Origin: Pegoplata infirma
Lineage: Eukaryota > Arthropoda > Insecta > Diptera > Anthomyiidae
NCBI GenBank assembly: GCA_963921195.1
Contig: OY992538.1
Location: forward strand, 496,001-560,000
DNA length: 64,000 nt
Direction of reading: 5' to 3'
This document shows, piece after piece, positions 10,814 through 22,451 of this stretch (position 1 is its first letter; every line of letters begins with the position of its first letter). A program made the position numbers and the translations under genes. The notes under the pieces were generated by a model. The model was not told where the DNA came from, made no database searches, and saw only the letters and a program-made list of their open reading frames with translations.

Positions 10814-11436
10814 AAGCAGCTGCTGGATCAGTATTGTATAATTAATTATTTATGGAAGGTTTTCAAAGTTAATGAATGTACTGCCCGATCAAAAATTCCA
10901 GTCTCTGCCTTCTGCTTTAAGATTCAGCTGGTCTAAAAGTAAGGTTAAACAAAAATTAATTAAAAACGATTGCAAAACGTTTGTAGTCAATACTTACTTG
11001 ATAATTATATTCCGGTCGGAATCAAAACTTCACTTTCTGGATCACAAATTTTGATAACATAAAATTATCTATAAATTTTTATTTTTCCGTACATTGCAAA
11101 CATTTTGCCACACTTTCATTGAATGAATAATTTTTTTTTGCTCACTCAATACAACATCTGTTTTCAATTCCTTGTTCAGTGTTTATTTTAAACTTGATGA
11201 AATACAATTGTTGATGACGTTTGACGTTTATTTTTTATTAGTTTTTTAAGAGAGAAATTTAATTATTTTTTGGCATTAAAATAAAACTAAAAGAAATAAC
11301 ATTAAGAAAAACAAATTTTTAATTCCTATATGGTTTAACATATAAACCATTTCGGATTTAACTTTCAATTTAATTCCAAGGTGGTTTAAAATATGTTCCG
11401 ATAGGTTTTAAATTTAACCCAAAACTTTTTACTGTG

Positions 11437-11822
11437 TATACTCTCTCGTGACCGAAACCGTCAACCGCTCCGACATTGTTGTGCGGGGACTCAGACAAAG
11501 ACCAAAAAACGACTCTCTGTACCTGTGAATTTGACTTTTTCAATAATTGTGTCAAATCAAATTCCTCTAAAACGTATTATTTGTTACTTTTTTTTTGATA
11601 CTGTCACAGATTTTTGGAAGATATTGATATTATTTTTGATTTGAAGTCTGTATTTTGTTTAATAAAAAAAATTATAACGTAGACAAAAACTATTTTTTTT
11701 AGAGATGATATTTAAAAATGCTAGAGTTGACACATTTTCGATTTTTCTATCGAGATTTATTTCTTGTGTGAACGCACCTTAAGGAATAAAATAAATAGTT
11801 GCAAACAGAGTTTGAAGTAACT
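11437..11822. other. Unassigned spacer
   Basis: Contains 'ccgacattgttgtgcgggga' near 11473, shared with about 6380, and 'gtgtgaacgcaccttaagg' near 11765. No gene seen. Confidence 0.35.
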
Positions 11823-11823
11823 A

Positions 11824-12638
11824 CACTCATAGAAATATCTTAGTAGAAAAATTAGTAAACCCATTGTAGATCAAGTTTTACAGAATATTGCTGTATTCAA
11901 CAAAAATTAATGTTGATATCGTTGAATAATCAGTAAAGTTGAATCAACTATTTACAACGATTATAGAGAATTCAATAGATAAAACCAAAAAAGAAAAAAC
12001 AACCCTGTTCGTTCATTTTTGTACTATCAAGTTGGTAGCAATGCATTGCAATGTGAAATTTGTTTGTCTCTTATAAAATTATTTTACGTGTTTGTTTCTT
12101 ATAAAAATATTTAATATTATTAAAATAAATAAAAATAGGATCTGATGATCAGATTCTGCTCTGTAAATATTTGGTAAGTAATAAAATACATTGATTACTT
12201 TATGTATTCATACTATATTATAATTTTTTTTGTTTTTTTTTTAAGGTTTTTGATTTGGTGTCATTAGAAAACTGGAGAATGGCTTACGAGTGCATAACAT
12301 AAACGAAGTGTGTGTGAAAATCTCGTATTTAAATATTGCAGCTTAAAAAGCCGGTGATAATTCTAAAAAATATTGTGATTTATACTTAATAAAAGAATAT
12401 TTACAAATAACAACAAGCTTTTTTTTATTAATAAAATTTCTTATTTCAACAAAAATATGAGTTGAGTTTACAAAAAATACGAGTTGATTTATAAAAAATT
12501 GAGTTGATCAACTTTTACAAAAACTGACAACAATTTTTATTGAAACCAACATAAATATTTGTAGGGTCAAAATCAACAATGATTTCTGTTGAATTTACAA
12601 CGATTTTCTTTGGGAATACAATGATTTTTGGTTGAGTG
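11824..12638. mobile_element. 815-bp element with CACTCA ends and TA target duplication
   Basis: Ends TA|CACTCATAGAAATATC and GGTTGAGTG|TA. A 770-bp relative is nested at 35812-36581 and a fragment lies at about 40195-40294. Internal 'gttgatatc' and 'caacaaaaattaatgttga' motifs are repeated. Non-autonomous. Confidence 0.8.
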
Positions 12639-12640
12639 TA

Positions 12641-13380
12641 TGCCAGATGACTTGGTTTCTCTTCATAAAATAGGAGATAAACGCAAAAAACTGAAAAATG
12701 GCCATCTCTTCCCCCTTCAGCGCGGGGTTAAAGTTCCAATTACAGTTTAAATTGCTTTAACAAAAATGTTTCTACATGAAACCATTAATAAGAGATTAAT
12801 TAAATTAATGTAGTCCAAAATAGATTTATTTTTATTTACTAAAAAAATATTTTTATAAATTTATTGTGAGAATTTCTTAAAGAGAATGTATGCTAAAAAC
12901 TTATTATTTATTAGTACCAATTATAAATTTGAACCAAAACGCCATGTTGATTAGTAAAGGAAGACATCTGCAATAGAGCAATAAAAAATAAAAAATATGT
13001 TAAACAAGGTCAGTAAATTATTTGCCATAATATGAGAATGAAATTTCCAGCAATAAAATCATGATACTCATTTTTTTTATTCTGAAATATGGGGTATTAA
13101 ATTAAACTTATTTAAATATGGGATATTTGTTTTAATCCGCTGATTTTTTAAGTAAACGTTGCATAAATTAATAATGCCTGATCCATTCAAACAAGAAAGG
13201 CACAAATATGTTTATTTTTAGAGACTAACCCCCAGTGGGGGTAATATGTATAACAAATTTAAATTAAATAAGATCAAATTATATCTGTTTATATCAAATT
13301 ATGTCTTGAATTTAGCCCCCATTTTCGATATATAATAAGATCTAATTATATCTGTTACTAGATCTTATTAGATCTAACGT
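12641..13380. other. Unassigned AT-rich spacer
   Basis: No gene seen. The end (about 13265-13380) carries 'agatctaattatatctg' repeats of the kind found in the CCCGAG elements. Confidence 0.35.
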
Positions 13381-13490
13381 CCAACCCAACGCACTTTTTC
13401 AGACCGAACCCGTACCCGAACCCGAACTTCGGTCAATTTTGCAAAGTTCGGCCGAACCCGAACCCGTACCCAAACTTTTTTTTTAACCCT
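13381..13490 (-). repeat. Fragment of the CCGAAC-rich hAT-like element
   Basis: 'cgcactttttcagaccgaac' followed by repeated CCGAAC matches, inverted, the right part of the element at 37738-38138. The outer TAGTGTCCGACC end is missing. Confidence 0.65.
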
Positions 13491-13508
13491 TTTATTTAAA
13501 CAGACCTT

Positions 13509-13945
13509 AAAAGCCTGGTTAGAAAATCTAATCCTAAGGCATATAAAGTGCTTGGCTTCATAAAAAGAAATTGTACAGAATTTTCGGGTCCAAATACACT
13601 TAAATTATTATACACATCCCTTGTTAGATCGAAGTTAGAGTATGCTACTGTTGTTTGGGCTCCTCATAGTGAGAATCATGTTTCTCGTATTGAAAGAGTT
13701 CAAAAAAAAAATTGAAGTTTGTTCTTTCATTTGTAAGATTGGTAAATCCTTTGCCTACATATGAGTTGCGATGTTCGTGGTTAGGAATTCAGACTTTGGA
13801 ATTGCGTAGGCAAATTGAGTTTTTTATATTTGTTTTTGATTTAATTAATGGAATTATTGACTGCCCGGATCTGCTTGCATTAATTCCATTTTTCGTTCCA
13901 CCTAGAAGGCTTAGGTATAATTACATTTTTAATGAAACCATTTAA
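13509..13945 (+). pseudogene. Non-LTR retrotransposon reverse transcriptase, C-terminal fragment
   Basis: Translation gives the typical end of a LINE reverse transcriptase: 'AYKVLGFIKRN', 'LYTSLVRSKLEYATVVWAP', 'RIERVQKK', then in another frame 'LPTYELRCSWLGI' and 'PPRRLRYNYIFN'. The frame breaks in an A-run near 13711, so the gene is dead. Everything upstream of the thumb region is absent, as in a 5'-truncated LINE insertion. The 3' side is cut by the composite starting at about 13941. Clade not assigned with confidence. Confidence 0.75.
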
Positions 13946-13983
13946 TTTGAAATTTGAATTTAGACAACAAAATTTTATAAGCA

Positions 13984-14062
13984 AAATAGCTGTATAGGTA
14001 GGTGGTTCGTTTTGATATTTTGTTTTTTGGGGACATGGGTTCAAATCCCACCCATTTCTAAC
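13984..14062 (+). other. tRNA-like segment (Arg-like?) with downstream T-run
   Basis: 'ggggacatgggttcaaatcccaccc' in pieces gives a B-box (GGTTCAAATCC) and a T-arm with stem TGGG/CCCA. The upstream copy partner at 38934-39006 shows 'atggataatgtgttgg', which resembles the D-arm side of arginine tRNAs. A T13 run begins near 14069. Acceptor pairing is not evident, so this is a tRNA-derived relic, not a tRNA gene. Confidence 0.5.
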
Positions 14063-14118
14063 AAGTATTTTTTTTTTTTGCCAATTTTTATTTTTTTTTT
14101 TAAATTACAAATATTCAG

Positions 14119-14361
14119 GGTATTCACTTCAGAATTTTTTGACCCTTGCAACAGTGCAATATTGCAACATTTTTCTTAAATTTTTTTTTTTTTAATTTTT
14201 ATTTTTCTATTACCTTTTATATGATGCGTAGTTGCAAGAAAAGATTTGCAATTTATTTTAATATAAATACAATTGCTTTTATTCACAAAGAAACAAGCAA
14301 AAAAAGTTGCAATTTTGACATTGCGCAATTTTGCAAGACTAAAATTTCTGACGTGAATTCC
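14119..14361 (+). mobile_element. 243-bp MITE, GG(A/T)ATTCAC ends
   Basis: Inverted ends GGTATTCACTTCAGAA and GGAATTCACGTCAGAA. Other copies: 36989-37231 (+), 38374-38618 (-) and 40311-40554 (-). Central 'caagcaaaaaaagttgcaat' is conserved. The 107-residue frame through it is repeat-derived. Confidence 0.8.
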
Positions 14362-14513
14362 ATTATTATAATGCAGTTTTTTCAAATTTCGCAATTTTTA
14401 AAAGATGCAAAAAAATTTGATTTTGCATCTTTTTTTTCTGAAATTATAAGCGGTATTCGCTCTTGGTAGCAAACTACCCTTGCAGACCTTTCAAAGCTTG
14501 CAGATCTTGTATA

Positions 14514-14906
14514 CCCGAGTAAAAATTTGTATATGATGCAATATATAATGATATGTAACACAATATATATTTATACGCAATTTGATCCGAATAATGGTGG
14601 ATCTTTTTGCATTAAAAAAGACCAACTTGTATAAAATATGATTTGATTTCATCCGAATTTTGACCAGACATTGCCATATATTGGTGGATCTAATTAGATC
14701 TAATTGCATAAAAACATATAAAATCCTAGTGTTTTTTGGTTTAGGTTGAGATACACCACAGGTCAACGATACATTCACCAAACATATAATTTTCTAAAAC
14801 AAAAAAAAATTTTGGGTACGCTTCGAACCAGATAGGTGATATGTATACATAACCCTGACAAGGAAATGTTTAGGAACATTTTAAAAAGTTTCTTATACTT
14901 TGCCTA
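14514..14906. repeat. CCCGAG-family element, right end not identified
   Basis: Starts TA|CCCGAGTAAAAATTTG and runs into TA-rich 'gatccgaataatggtggatc' type inverted motifs. No matching right terminus was found before the next element. Confidence 0.5.
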
Positions 14907-15272
14907 CCCGAGTAAAAATTTTCTGATATAATCATATATAATTTGATACAATCTTATATGAGTTAATATGCTTCCGTATAAATTTATATAAAATTATATT
15001 TATCATTTTGATACGGTTGATCCACTTTATATGGTTAGATATTGCTCCATATATGATTAGATTCGTATTTTGGTTTTGCTCATCAAATTGTATAAAAATA
15101 GATATTATAAGATCAATTTGATATAATTAGATTTGACCAAATTCAGCATCAAATTGTATTAGTTTTTATATTTTTTGATCTAAAGTAATACAATTAGATA
15201 TTATTTGATACAACCATTTTACGGATCAAATAAGATCTAATTACAAAAATTATCATAATATTTTTACTAGGG
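14907..15272 (+). mobile_element. 366-bp CCCGAG MITE, copy 1
   Basis: Ends CCCGAGTAAAAATTTTCTG and TATTTTTACTAGGG, flanked by TA on both sides. Sequence and length match the copies at 22086, 22527 and 28625. Non-coding; internal GATC-centred inverted motifs. Confidence 0.88.
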
Positions 15273-15436
15273 TAAAAAACTTAGAAAATGTTTGGTTAAT
15301 TGGAAAGATATTTAGTTTTGTATGGAACAGAATAAGCTATATATAATTTTATGTTAAATTATACAGAAAAACAAATTTTGTATTGACCCTCATATAATTT
15401 TATATAATTATATCAACCGTACACCTTTTAATCCGA

Positions 15437-16251
15437 CCCGAGTAAAAAAGAAATGATATAGTCATATACAATATTGTATAGGAATATAGATTTGTATATG
15501 TTTATATCTGACACTATATGTTTCTAGATAAAATTATGTATTGGAAAAAATATTTCAATAATTTCCAATATAGTCTCAGATAATGTTATATATTATTATA
15601 TGTGGTCACATATGTTATTATATATGCCGTATATAAATATACAAGATTGGCCAAATTAAATACAACTCCACATATAAATATATATGGTACCATGTCAAAT
15701 AATATATTATATTACAGCAAAAAAGCAAAAATTTTCTAAGTTAATTTTGATATTATTTTATGTAATTTTATACAAAAAAAAATCAAAATTGTTGAAAAGA
15801 AAAACAAATAATAAAAATTATAACAAAAATTAATTTATATTTTTACCAAATTAAAATAATTAAAAAAAAAAAAACAAAACTTTGAAGATTGTTGCTAATT
15901 CTAATTTTAATATAACCCAAAAAGAAAAAAAACCCTAAATGAATTCAGTAACTACATAAAAATATTTGTTTTAAGTTTTAAAATTTATGGTCCAAATTTT
16001 TTTTTTTTTTAATTTATATGAAATATCAGATTATTTAATTTTTAATATAATTTGATAAAATTTTACAAATCCACATTAGACCAAAATTCGGATCTAATTA
16101 AATCTAACAATATCATATATGATATTATTAGACAATTTTAGATAATTTCTGATACAGCCAATTTTGAGATCAGATTAGATCAATTAAGAGCTGCTACCAG
16201 ATTAATTAAGATATAATTACATAAAGGACCAGATTATTTTTTTTACTCGGG
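15437..16251. mobile_element. 815-bp CCCGAG-family element
   Basis: Starts CCCGAGTAAAAAAG and ends TTTTTTTACTCGGG. The interior is AT-rich with 'tatatat' and oligo-A tracts. Flanks are not TA/TA, so the pairing of these two ends is provisional. Confidence 0.5.
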
Positions 16252-16620
16252 ATTTTCTAAGTGTTTTATATAAAATTTTATATGACTCCATCTTAAAATT
16301 TTTTCTAAGTTTTTTTCAAGGAACATTTTTTTAACGCAAATATTTTCTAAGTGTTTTATATAAAATTATATATGACTCCATTTTTTTAAATTTTTCTAAG
16401 TTTTTTTCAAGGAACATTTTTTTTTATCGCAAATATTTTCTAAGTGTTTTATATAAAATTTTATATGACTCAATTTTTTAAAATTTTTCTAAGTTTTTCC
16501 AAACACAAATTTGTTTGAAAATATTTTCTAAGTGTTTTATATAAAATTTTACATGACTCCATTTTTTGAAATTTTTCTAAGTTTTTTTCAAGAACAACTT
16601 ATTTTTATTATTTAAATTTT
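16252..16620 (+). repeat. Four tandem units of about 90-95 bp
   Basis: Each unit holds 'attttctaagtgttttatat' followed by 'aaaattttatatgactcca' and 'ttttctaagtttttttcaa'. Starts near 16252, 16340, 16435 and 16525. Confidence 0.75.
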
Positions 16621-17489
16621 TCAACTTTTTATTAAAAACTAAAAAAAAAACATCCGGTTTATAAAATTGTATAAATTTTAATATAATTGGATATAATTTT
16701 ATATCATTGGATTAGACCAAAACTCGTATCAAAGTCGATATAAAGTTATATAAACTGATATTATTAGATATTATTTGATCAAATCTTATGAAACCATTTT
16801 TCGTATAAGGTTATATCAAAATAGACACGAACCCATAAAAAAATCAAGAAAAATTCACGCAAGAATTTTACTCACGCACGATCACGCACGAACTTTTTTG
16901 TGTTACTCACGCTCACGCACGCTCACGTGATTAGAAAAAAAAATTACTCACGAATCACGTGATTCATGCGTGATTCACGTTAATCACGTGATTGGTGCCC
17001 ATCTCTAGTTGAAAGCTTTATAATGGTATTACTTTGGAACGGTAAGAGCGAATTCAAAAATTATTGTTGCTAAATTATAAAGAATTAATTTATCTTTCAA
17101 ACAGCATTATTACTTTTTTTGACTTTCATAGAAATTTTAAAAGTTACAAAGCGTTATTTTCAAAATTTATGGAAAATTTACGAAAAAATCTAATGTAGGA
17201 TACCCAAATGAGCAAAAGTGTTGCCAAAACTTATAGTTTATGCACACAAAAATAAAGTTTGGACAATTTTCTTTAAAAATATTACCTCAGTAGTGAAGAA
17301 ACTCGTTGTTATTGACGATTTTATAAACAAAGTTAAAAAAATGGTCGGCAAAGCGGTTTTTCAACAACAAATCGTTTTGCGCGACCTTGTAACCTTTTCC
17401 GAAAAATCTGAAAAAAATCTCAAAAATACTTTACCCTATAAGCTTTCAAATTATGCTTGAGCCCTGACAACTTTTTTTTTGGGACACCC
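16621..17489. repeat. Spacer with CACG minisatellite
   Basis: From about 16855 to 16995 there is a degenerate 'tcacgcacg/tcacgtgatt' repeat. The rest (16621-16854 and 17005-17489) is AT-rich with no gene; the 80-residue frame at 17218 has no recognisable domain. Confidence 0.5.
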
Positions 17490-18547
17490 TAATGTATAGC
17501 CATATGAAATAATATGTTTTCATATCAAACAAAGTATATAATTATATCTCGCATTGAGTTTTTCCAAATTTTTTAAATAAAGTTATATAAAATTACATCT
17601 AATGATAACCATATTAATATATAAATACATGTGGGAGACATAATCATATGTAACACATATAACTTAATCTGATTGCATACATATTTATATGTGACATAAT
17701 ATCAAATAACGTATACGAGCATATTTAAAAAAAATCCAATATCATTACATATATAATTATATATGACTAACAAGAAACCATTTAAAACTATATATGGTTC
17801 CATCTTAAAAAACGAAAAAAAAAATTTAAAATATAATTATATATGGTCGCACATATAACTCTATATACAGTTATATAAAACTATACATGGCATCAAACAT
17901 TTATTTTTTTAATATTATCAAAGATATAATTATAAATGGCTTATGAGATACCGTATATAGTTTTGTAAGATACCATATAAATACAATTTTTTTTTAAACT
18001 CTATTAGGGTTTTCACAGTAACGATTAAATTTGCCTTTTTTAGTTTGGTATTTGGCAAATGTGCCAAACGTCAAAAAAAATGCCAATTTGAATGTGGCAT
18101 ATTTTTCTTAAAATGCCCAATTCAAACCTTGTCTAAAAACAAAAACCCAGTGTGAAAATAAAAAAAAACATAAAAATGACAACAGCTGTGATTGTTTATG
18201 CTGAAATTTCGAACGCGGCAACAACAATATTTATACAAAAAGAAACATACATATTTTTTGTGTTTATTTCAAATTTGTGAATGTAAAAAGTTAATTAAAG
18301 TTATTTTGTGCAAATTATAAACGAAAAGTGCGCTCACGATATGTAAAGAAAAAATGGTGGCAAATACTTGACGTTTAGTAAAATGGCAAATTTGCCAAAT
18401 ACCAAACTAAAAAAGGCAAATTTAATCGTCACTGTGAAAACCCCATATATATAATTTTAAATGGTGGCACATGTAACGCCATATAAAATGTTATACAATT
18501 GTATAAGGTAAAAAATTTTTTTTCTTTCACAATATTTTATATATAAT
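17490..18547 (+). repeat. Duplicated TA-rich segment, copy A (left part)
   Basis: Aligns almost base for base with 24962-25608, from 'tatagccatatgaaataata' to 'tatatataat'. Copy A carries two insertions that copy B lacks here: 18006-18444 and 18548-22500. Copy B in turn has a 37-bp local duplication near 25235-25290. Confidence 0.85.
18006..18444. mobile_element. MITE with GGGTTTTCACAGT ends and long inverted repeats
   Basis: Left arm from 'gggttttcacagtaacgatt' to 'tttggcaaat' is mirrored by the right arm ending 'cgtcactgtgaaaacccc', about 60 bp each. Absent from copy B near 25505, so its insertion is supported by an empty site. Confidence 0.85.
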
Positions 18548-19414
18548 CCCAGCAAAAAAAGAACATACTAAAATGTTAATAAAAAGTAGTTCAATTGCTG
18601 CTAAAGTAGTTCTAACTTTGCTGAAACTCTAGTGAATTTAACATGGCGGTGTCGCGCAAAATAAGTAGTTTTTTTTTACATTTTTTAAGTACATATAAAG
18701 TAGTACTCATACTTTTGTATGTAAAGTTTAATTACATCTTTAAGATCACTATTTAAGAGCATTTTTGCACTACTTAAAAAGTGTATTTTTAGAATTCATT
18801 AGGAAGTAGATTTAGTAAGCGATTCTGACGATGCCAATGTTCTAATAACATTACTAAACATCGAAAATGCGACTGGGACGCGACCTTATACACTTGATTA
18901 CATTAGTTGTGCTGGTCAAAAATCCGGTCTCCGCACTTTTCCATCACATCTTGTTTTTGAGAAAATTGTGGTCAAAGTTCAAAAAAATCGCCGTTTTGGT
19001 CATTTTTGGAAACTCATAGCGGATGAATCCGATGTGATGGCGACTTCAACTAAGTTTTTGGGTGAAAACACTTTATTAAAAGACAATTGGTGCTCCAAAG
19101 GTTGAAGCGACTGATGAATTGAGTTATACGTCTTTAAGAGCAATGTTTGAGCTTTACCCTTACAAAGTACACAGAAAAAAAAAATTTGTCAATACAATTA
19201 ATTTCATTGTTAATACAATTAAACATTTAATTGAAACTGAGCCTACATTGGATTTTGTCAATACAACAATGACATTTGTAACTTTTGAAAAAAAAATCAA
19301 CTTCATTCATTGTTACATTAACAATGAAATTAATTGAAAAATTTGTAAAATCTAAAAATAGAATAAAAAATAATCTGAAATCTAAAAATAGAATAAAAAA
19401 TAATCTAAAAATAG

Positions 19415-19449
<35 letters not shown>

Positions 19450-19451
19450 AC

Positions 19452-19516
19452 CGCCATCTGGCATCGAACCCGCAACCTTCGTGCTACGCGTCTAGCACAC
19501 TACCACTGTGCTATCC
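19452..19516 (-). other. tRNA-like unit 1
   Basis: Reverse complement starts 'ggatagcacagtggtag' (A-box-like, D-arm) and continues to 'gttgcgggttcgatgcc' (B-box-like, T-arm). The middle can form a GTGCT/AGCAC stem. In transcript orientation a T32 run follows directly, fitting a Pol III terminator. No convincing acceptor stem. Confidence 0.6.
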
Positions 19517-19612
19517 TTATACATATTTGTATTTGACTAAACGTCATATTTAAAACAGTCTATAATTAGAATGATAAAAAAAAACTAAAATTGGAAATTA
19601 AAAAAAAAAAGT

Positions 19613-19680
19613 TCCGCCAACTGGCGGCGAACCCGCAACCTTCATGATTCGAAGCTAGCACACTACCACCGTGCTATTCC
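19613..19680 (-). other. tRNA-like unit 2
   Basis: Reverse complement reads 'ggaatagcacggtggtag', then a CTTC/GAAG stem with a 7-base loop at the anticodon position, then 'gttgcgggttcgccgcc'. A T10 run follows. Closely related to units 1 and 3 but with independent changes. Confidence 0.6.
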
Positions 19681-19858
19681 TCATGTATATTTAAAGTTGA
19701 CTAAATGCGTACATAAGGTGTCTGTGATTTCAATATGTGGCATTACACATATTTAAAAATAAATAATAATGTTGCATCACACAAATTTAAAAAAAATCTA
19801 AAAATAGGATAACAAAAAATAATCTCAAATAAAAAAAAAACAAAAATAAAAAACTGTT

Positions 19859-19923
19859 CCGCCAACTGGCAGCGAACCCGAAACCTTCATGATTCGAGTT
19901 TAGCACACTACCACCGTGCTATC
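19859..19923 (-). other. tRNA-like unit 3
   Basis: Reverse complement 'gatagcacggtggtagtgtg', then 'aatcatgaaggtttcggg' and 'ttcgctgcc'. T-rich tract downstream. Same anticodon-loop sequence as unit 2 by eye. Confidence 0.6.
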
Positions 19924-20578
19924 GTCGCATATATTTGTGCTTGATTAAATGAGTTTATAAATTGTTTGTGTTATTAATGTGAATTTTGTGGAATCTTTAA
20001 CAATGATTTTAATTCATGCGTTTAATTGGAAATAAAGCCGGATTTTTGTCGCATTAACAATACACATTGTTGATACAATTAAAAACGTTGTTGAACTAGT
20101 ATTTCGTTGGTAACAATTTGTTTTGTTACTCTTGATTTTACGATATTTTTTTCTGTGTATGGAGACCGGATTTGTGACCAGGAGAATAATTGTTATCATG
20201 TTTATAAGCCTTATACTATAAGGTGGCGTTCCATTCGAATAAGGGTTTTTTTTCATATGATTTGTAGCGGCAAAAATCGTTTTTTTGGGAACAAGACATC
20301 ATTGAGAGACAATTGGTACCCTAGGGGTTAAGGCGACTGACCAAAAGAGTTCAGAATCCTTAAGAGCAATGTTTAAGCTTTAGCCTCGACTTATTTTTAA
20401 GTCGCTATCATATCGGGTTCATCCGCTATGATTTGGCAAAAATTAACAAAACGGCGATTTTTTTAAGCTTTGACATCAATTTTCCCAAAAACTTGATGTG
20501 ATGGAAAAGTTTGGAGACCAGATTTGTGATGAGTAGAACAATTGCAATTAACCGTGTAAGGTCGCGGCCCAGTCGCAT

Positions 20579-22085
20579 CATTTTTTTTTTAAATGTTCAG
20601 TAGTGTATTTTTTAAATAATTATCATTTGAGGGTATAATAAAAAAGTTTAAAAAAAAAATATTCCTGGGGAAGTTTTAGAAATTGCATTTGGTGCGTGAA
20701 CTTTTTTTCACCAAAATGAACTAAAGAAATGATTTTTATTATCTGTACAACATTGCCCATCGCGTGGTTGGATGAGCTTTTTTTGACATAAAAAAGTTAT
20801 AACCCTATTATACATACCCAGGAAAATTTTTTGGAACAAATTCCTGGTTCAATAGATTCTTGAATACATTCTACGGTAATCACAACAAAATTTTCTATGT
20901 AAAATTATTTTTCAAAAAAACTACTTGCTCTAAAAAACGATTGCTTTCGGGACAATTTCAAACAAAAATTATTGATTCTGGAATTTTAAGTAGAACCGGT
21001 TGCAGGATAGTTTGATGAGTTCCGGAACCGATTATTTGGAACAGAAAATTTTGCTGGGTATTTACGCTCACAAAAGTGTTCGTACCTCAAAAAATTGGGT
21101 CCAAGTTCAGGACTTTATACTTCATCCGACATCAAATTGTTTCATTTGCTTGACAAAAAACAATGATCGCTAAAAAATTGCGTTTTAGAGGTTGGTTCGC
21201 TTCTCCAAGGTGAAACTTTTCCCCTTCGTTCCGATTTTAACCTACCTAGGACTATACAAAATATTTGTACCAAACGTCAGGTGGATAGCTGTTTTATTTT
21301 GGAATACATCGTGTTACATACAGACAGACGGAGGGATGTTCATAGAACTTCTCAGAATCGATCACTGATCAATATAATATATCGTCACCAAAAATCCAAC
21401 ACATTTTGCTTTTTTAAAGTAGCAGCGAAAAACGTTGTGAAACATTTTTTTAATTTTTTTCATAAGTCCGTCATTTTTCATCGGATAGGTCTGAATTTTT
21501 GGAAATGGTTTCAGTTAATGAATTGTATCACAACTAGCTAATCACATTTTGATAATTTTATAGGGGGACAATGCATCACAATCAATAACTTGATTTTGAA
21601 AAATGTGTTGTCACTTTGTTTTGCATTTTAGGCGACGATTCTCTTTATGGGGAATGACAAAATTTGTGTACCCCCTATACTGTAGTTAAAAGGTATAAAA
21701 ACAAAATCAGTTTACACCAAATTTAAGATTAAACTAAGGGGAACAAAGTAATTCCCAAAGCTACAAAAAAAAAAAAAAAAAAGATTAAACAAATTAAAAA
21801 TAAAAAAATGTTTTTATTCCTGGAATTGTAACCTATCAAATATTAACTTTTTGCCTTTCAATTATATATAGAACTATAGTATAGACTAAAACTCTATTAA
21901 ATAAATTTAAATAAATATGTTCTTTTCATTGCGTTTGAAAAATATTAAAAAAAAACTCATTCCGACTTTAGTGTTCTAAAGTAGTGGAATCCATATTATT
22001 TTCCTTCTTATTGACATATTTGGATGTTATTTTAAACTACTTTTTTTGTAACAAAAAATATTCACTAATTGCTACTTTTTATATA
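20579..22085. repeat. INE-1-like repeat region
   Basis: About 21050-21720 has the order of the INE-1-like repeat: 'cgctcacaaaagtgtt', 'cagacagacggagggatg', 'cgatcactgatcaatat', then 'gtaccccctatactgtagtt'. The preceding 20579-21050 and following 21720-22085 are AT-rich without genes. Confidence 0.45.
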
Positions 22086-22451
22086 CCCGAGTAAAAATTT
22101 TCTGGTCTAATCATATATAATTTGATACTATCTTATATGAGTTAATATGCTTTCGTATAAATTTATATAAAATTGTATCTATCACTTTGATTCGGTTGAT
22201 CCACTTTATATGGTTAGATATTGCACCATATATGATTAGATTCGTATTTTGGTTTTGCTCATCAAATTATATAAAAATTGATATTATTAGATCAATTTGA
22301 TCTAATTAGATTTGACAAAATTCAGGATCAAATTGTATCAATTTTTATATTTTTTGATCTAAAGTAATACAATTAGATATTATTTGATACAACCATTTTA
22401 CGGATCAAATTAGATCTATTCAGTAATATTAGCATAATATTTTTACTAGGG
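22086..22451 (+). mobile_element. 366-bp CCCGAG MITE, copy 2
   Basis: Same ends and length as 14907-15272, flanked by TA (22084-22085 and 22452-22453). Nested near the right end of the 18548-22500 insertion. Confidence 0.88.

Larger units (their letters stand above)
9584..11436. mobile_element. 1.85-kb element with CACAGTAAAAAGTTTTGGGTTA ends
   Basis: Left end CACAGTAAAAAGTTTTGGG and right end CCCAAAACTTTTTACTGTG are inverted repeats. Partial copies lie at 5773-6028 (left arm, inverted) and about 44054-44320 (right arm). The element is interrupted by a nested 717-bp element at 9632-10348. It carries one unrecognised ORF on the minus strand (10595-10813). Confidence 0.8.
13941..14480 (+). mobile_element. 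Composite repeat with tRNA-like module and inner MITE
   Basis: Runs from 'catttaatttgaaatttgaatttagac' blocks through a tRNA-like segment (13984-14062) and a MITE (14119-14361) to 'gcggtattcgctcttg'. An inverted copy occupies about 38374-39060, and 'caagagcgaataccgc' recurs near 35590. The outer boundaries are inferred from these matches. Confidence 0.6.
19170..20157. mobile_element. 988-bp element with CACAGAAAAAAA ends carrying three tRNA-like units
   Basis: Ends TA|CACAGAAAAAAAAAA and TTTTTTCTGTG|TA. Inside the ends are inverted 'aacaatgaaattaattg' type blocks, and the centre is three related units each with a minus-strand tRNA-like segment. The poly-A at 19415-19446 is 32 bases. Confidence 0.75.
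18867..20578. mobile_element. 1.7-kb long-terminal-inverted-repeat element
   Basis: Arms at about 18867-19050 and 20395-20578 are inverted relatives of nearly 200 bp, starting ATGCGACTGGG. Shared blocks include 'cttttccatcacatc' and 'aaaaatcgccgtttt'. It is interrupted by the element at 19170-20157, next to duplicated 'aagagcaatgttt' phrases. Confidence 0.75.

Noticed and set aside
14146..14469. 107-codon frame, with relatives at 37016 and 38326
   Set aside because: Repeat-derived: all lie in the GG(A/T)ATTCAC MITE.
19452..19923. Functional tRNA genes
   Set aside because: No unit has a pairable 7-bp acceptor stem at the right distance, and the anticodon arms are irregular. Kept as tRNA-like relics.
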